Positions 62,536 to 64,000 of a DNA stretch of 64,000 nucleotides are shown piece after piece. The DNA is from Hyphomicrobiales bacterium. Its GTDB lineage: Bacteria; Pseudomonadota; Alphaproteobacteria; Rhizobiales; Rhizobiaceae. Within the stretch, counting starts at the first letter, position 1; every line of letters starts with the position of its first letter. The notes beneath the pieces are model-generated. The model had not been told where the DNA came from. It ran no database searches and worked only from the letters and a program-made list of their open reading frames with translations. A program made the position numbers and the translations under genes. Where the stretch lies: the NCBI GenBank assembly GCA_900473745.1, contig UCMW01000005.1:205485-269484 (forward strand), given 5' to 3'.

Positions 62536-63456
62536 ATGACTTCAGAGCCCTCTTCCTTTCGCTTTCACCATCCCTCTCGATTGCGTCGTTCCGTGCTGAC
62601 GGTGCCGGCGATCAATGAACGGGCTCTGCAAAAGGTGACGGGCCTCGATTGCGATGCAGTCATCTTTGATCTGGAGGACTCTGTAGCCGAAGATCGGAAG
62701 GCGGACGCGCGCCACATGCTCCTGGAATTCCTCGAGAATACCGACCTCGGTCACCGCGAGCGGATCGTTCGCATCAACGCCGCCGACACGCCGCACTTCC
62801 GCGATGACATGGCCCTTGTTCTCAAAGCCTTGCCCGACACCGTCCTCCTTCCAAAGGTTGAGGAGCCGGTCACGGTCCAGGACATGGCGGAAAGTCTCGG
62901 CGAGCATGCTGCGGCGGATGGTCTCAGGATTTGGGCGATGATCGAGACGCCGCGGGGGGTCTTGAACGCCGCGGCCATCTCCTCGTCCGGCCGGACAAGC
63001 AACAGTCGACTGGATGCCTTTGTTGTCGGGCTGAACGACCTGCGCAAGGCGACCGGCATACCGCCCGAGCCGGGACGCACCTACCTCGTGCCCTATCTGA
63101 TGCAGGTCATGCTCGCGGCCCGCGCCTATGGGCTTGATGTGATCGACAGCGTCTCGAACGATTTCCGCGACCTCGAAGCCTTCGCGGCCGAATGCGCGCA
63201 GGGCAAGGCCATGGGCTTCGATGGCAAGATGCTGATCCATCCCGCCCAGATCGAAGCCGCCAACCACCATTTCGGCCCGAACGAGGCGGCAATCGCTGAA
63301 GCCCGACTCGTGGCCGATACCTTCGCCGACCCGGCCCATGCGGGCCTCAACGTCATCAACATCGATGGGCGCATGATCGAGCGACTGCATGCCGAGGAGG
63401 CGACGCGCCTTCTCGCCAAGGTCGCCCTGATCGACGCCAGAAAGGACAAGCCATGA
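62536..63456 (+). CDS. HpcH/HpaI aldolase / CitE-like CoA ester lyase
   Basis: The 306-residue protein is a TIM-barrel lyase of the CitE/Mcl type. Visible motifs are RSVLTVPAINERAL, CDAVIFDLEDSVAEDRK with the metal-binding Asp/Glu, RIVRINAADT, IWAMIETPRGVLNA with the conserved Glu, and GFDGKMLIHPAQIEAAN. Such enzymes cleave or form malyl-CoA, citramalyl-CoA or related thioesters. No CitD or CitF genes are nearby, so it is not a citrate lyase subunit. The frame is open to 62452; I start at the ATG giving MTSEPSSFRFHHPSRLRRS. It overlaps the DUF1737 gene by four bases. Confidence 0.88.
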   Translation: MTSEPSSFRFHHPSRLRRSVLTVPAINERALQKVTGLDCDAVIFDLEDSVAEDRKADARHMLLEFLENTDLGHRERIVRINAADTPHFRDDMALVLKALPDTVLLPKVEEPVTVQDMAESLGEHAAADGLRIWAMIETPRGVLNAAAISSSGRTSNSRLDAFVVGLNDLRKATGIPPEPGRTYLVPYLMQVMLAARAYGLDVIDSVSNDFRDLEAFAAECAQGKAMGFDGKMLIHPAQIEAANHHFGPNEAAIAEARLVADTFADPAHAGLNVINIDGRMIERLHAEEATRLLAKVALIDARKDKP

Positions 63457-63659
63457 AAGTCTATCGTTTCCTCACCGGCCCTGACGATTCGAGCTTCTGT
63501 CACCGGGTGACCGACGCGCTCAACAAGGGCTGGGAACTGCATGGCTCGCCAAGCCACACGTTCAATGCGGCAGAGAACAAGCTGTATTGCGGCCAGGCGG
63601 TGGTGAAGACCGTACATGGCAAGGACTATGATCCGTCGATGAAACTCGGCGAGCAGTGA
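63453..63659 (+). CDS. DUF1737 domain-containing protein
   Basis: The 68-residue protein reads MKVYRFLTGPDDSSFCHRV, then ALNKGWELHGSPSHTFNA and LYCGQAVVKTV, the pattern of the DUF1737 family (small ferredoxin-like alpha/beta domain). Its start overlaps the lyase stop (ATGA), suggesting translational coupling and a shared role. The function is unknown; a regulatory or chaperone role for the lyase would be speculation. Confidence 0.88.
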   Translation: MKVYRFLTGPDDSSFCHRVTDALNKGWELHGSPSHTFNAAENKLYCGQAVVKTVHGKDYDPSMKLGEQ

Positions 63660-63799
63660 TCCGCTGGTGAGGCCCATCTCCCGCTTGGTGGGGGAGAAAG
63701 CGATCCCGATGAAATAGGCGAGCGTAAGCCGCCTAAACATCTGAAATCGCAAGTGAGGGGGTCTGTTCGTCGTGCCCGCAGCACCGATCCCCTCACCAA
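63660..63799. other. Intergenic region after the DUF1737 gene
   Basis: No coding potential is convincing. Fragments of the palindromic element described next (CTCCC and GGGGGAG runs near 63678-63698) occur here too, suggesting a degenerate mosaic repeat. Confidence 0.45.
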
Positions 63800-63868
63800 C
63801 AAAATCTGAGGTTTAGCCCTGACCGGGCTAAGCCCTCGATTTTGTAACCTCTCCCACAAGGGGAGAGG
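63800..63868. repeat. Tandem palindromic intergenic element
   Basis: Two hairpins follow each other. The first spans 63800-63844: CAAAATC pairs with GATTTTG outside and TTAGCCC with GGGCTAA inside. The second is CCTCTCCC-ACAA-GGGGAGAGG at 63848-63868. Short palindromic mosaics with CTCTCCC-ACAA-GGGGAGAG are widely dispersed in rhizobial and related intergenic regions, by my recollection; the copy number in this genome cannot be seen here. Confidence 0.6.
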
Positions 63869-64000
63869 GGAAAACCAATTGTCAAAAACCCCAAGCTTCG
63901 CCACCGGTCGGGATTGCTCCCTCCGGGTGGTTGAAACTTGTCTCGGACGAGGCGCCAGAAGCAACCTGTCTAAGTATCAGTATGTGGCTCCTTCCGGCGC
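63869..64000. other. Window end, no feature recognised
   Basis: No start codon with a good ribosome binding site or family match was seen in the last 132 bases; a gene beginning beyond the window would be invisible. Confidence 0.4.

Noticed and set aside
63626..63964. A minus-strand 112-codon frame at the window end
   Set aside because: It runs through the palindromic repeat element, and its translation is low-complexity with no family likeness.

Overview
The window looks like a chromosomal segment of an alphaproteobacterium of the Rhizobiaceae (Rhizobium/Agrobacterium side). Reasons: high G+C coding sequence, the gene order rplU-rpmA-GNAT-GNAT-obgE-proB-proA-nadD-rsfS-rlmH-envC-ctpA-yibQ-rppH, an RpoH2-type heat-shock sigma factor behind a GGAAC-N16-CGTT (EcfG-type) promoter, a GAAC-N7-GAAC alphaproteobacterial LexA box before imuA-imuB-dnaE2, and an Irr-like iron box before bacterioferritin. 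I see no insertion sequence, prophage, CRISPR array, tRNA or rRNA.

Layout. 1-2440: end of a sugar ABC importer operon and a zinc-dependent polyol/sugar-acid dehydrogenase. 2504-6657: an mhqO/mhqD-like quinone or catechol detoxification pair with a divergent LysR regulator, a class I glutamine amidotransferase, and a FadR-type GntR regulator. 6952-11199: a 1415-residue protein made of 175 uninterrupted octapeptide repeats, itself organised in a 17-octad (136-residue, 408-bp) super-repeat; this is the most unusual object here. 11238-24283: a complete C-P lyase phosphonate locus in two units, phnGHIJKL plus a hexapeptide transferase, and phnCDE1E2-(2H phosphoesterase-like)-phnM-phnN, with divergent phnF. 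Both units are preceded by Pho-box-like direct repeats. 24604-37525: ribosomal proteins, Obg GTPase, proline and NAD synthesis, ribosome silencing and methylation, cell-envelope (EnvC, CtpA, YibQ) and RNA pyrophosphohydrolase genes.

37614-40961: a GAF-GGDEF protein with a PilZ-like tail, a rhodanese, an FtrA-type AraC regulator and a small zincin. 41084-46908: the SOS mutagenesis cassette imuA-imuB-dnaE2. 47024-48040: bfd and bfr for iron storage. 48142-49736: an orphan MoxR ATPase and two small overlapping genes. 49860-56128: thiamine pyrophosphokinase, an ABC-F ATPase, and the thiBPQ thiamine importer under a TPP riboswitch. 56350-58817: an M48 lipoprotein protease with a LysM-like tail and rpoH2, convergent on a shared terminator. 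59137-62022: leuB and leuD on the minus strand, interrupted by a plus-strand PLP-dependent dehydratase. 62195-63659: a small membrane protein, a CitE-like lyase and a DUF1737 protein. The window ends in intergenic palindromes typical of rhizobia.

Functionally, the phosphonate locus couples uptake (PhnCDE1E2) to activation and C-P cleavage (PhnGHIJKLM) and to PRPP recycling (PhnN). The PhnP step has no PhnP gene here, and the DUF1045 2H protein is a candidate for it. The thiamine genes import thiamine and pyrophosphorylate it, with TPP feeding back through the riboswitch. All functional calls rest on protein families and motifs read by eye; no database search was run.
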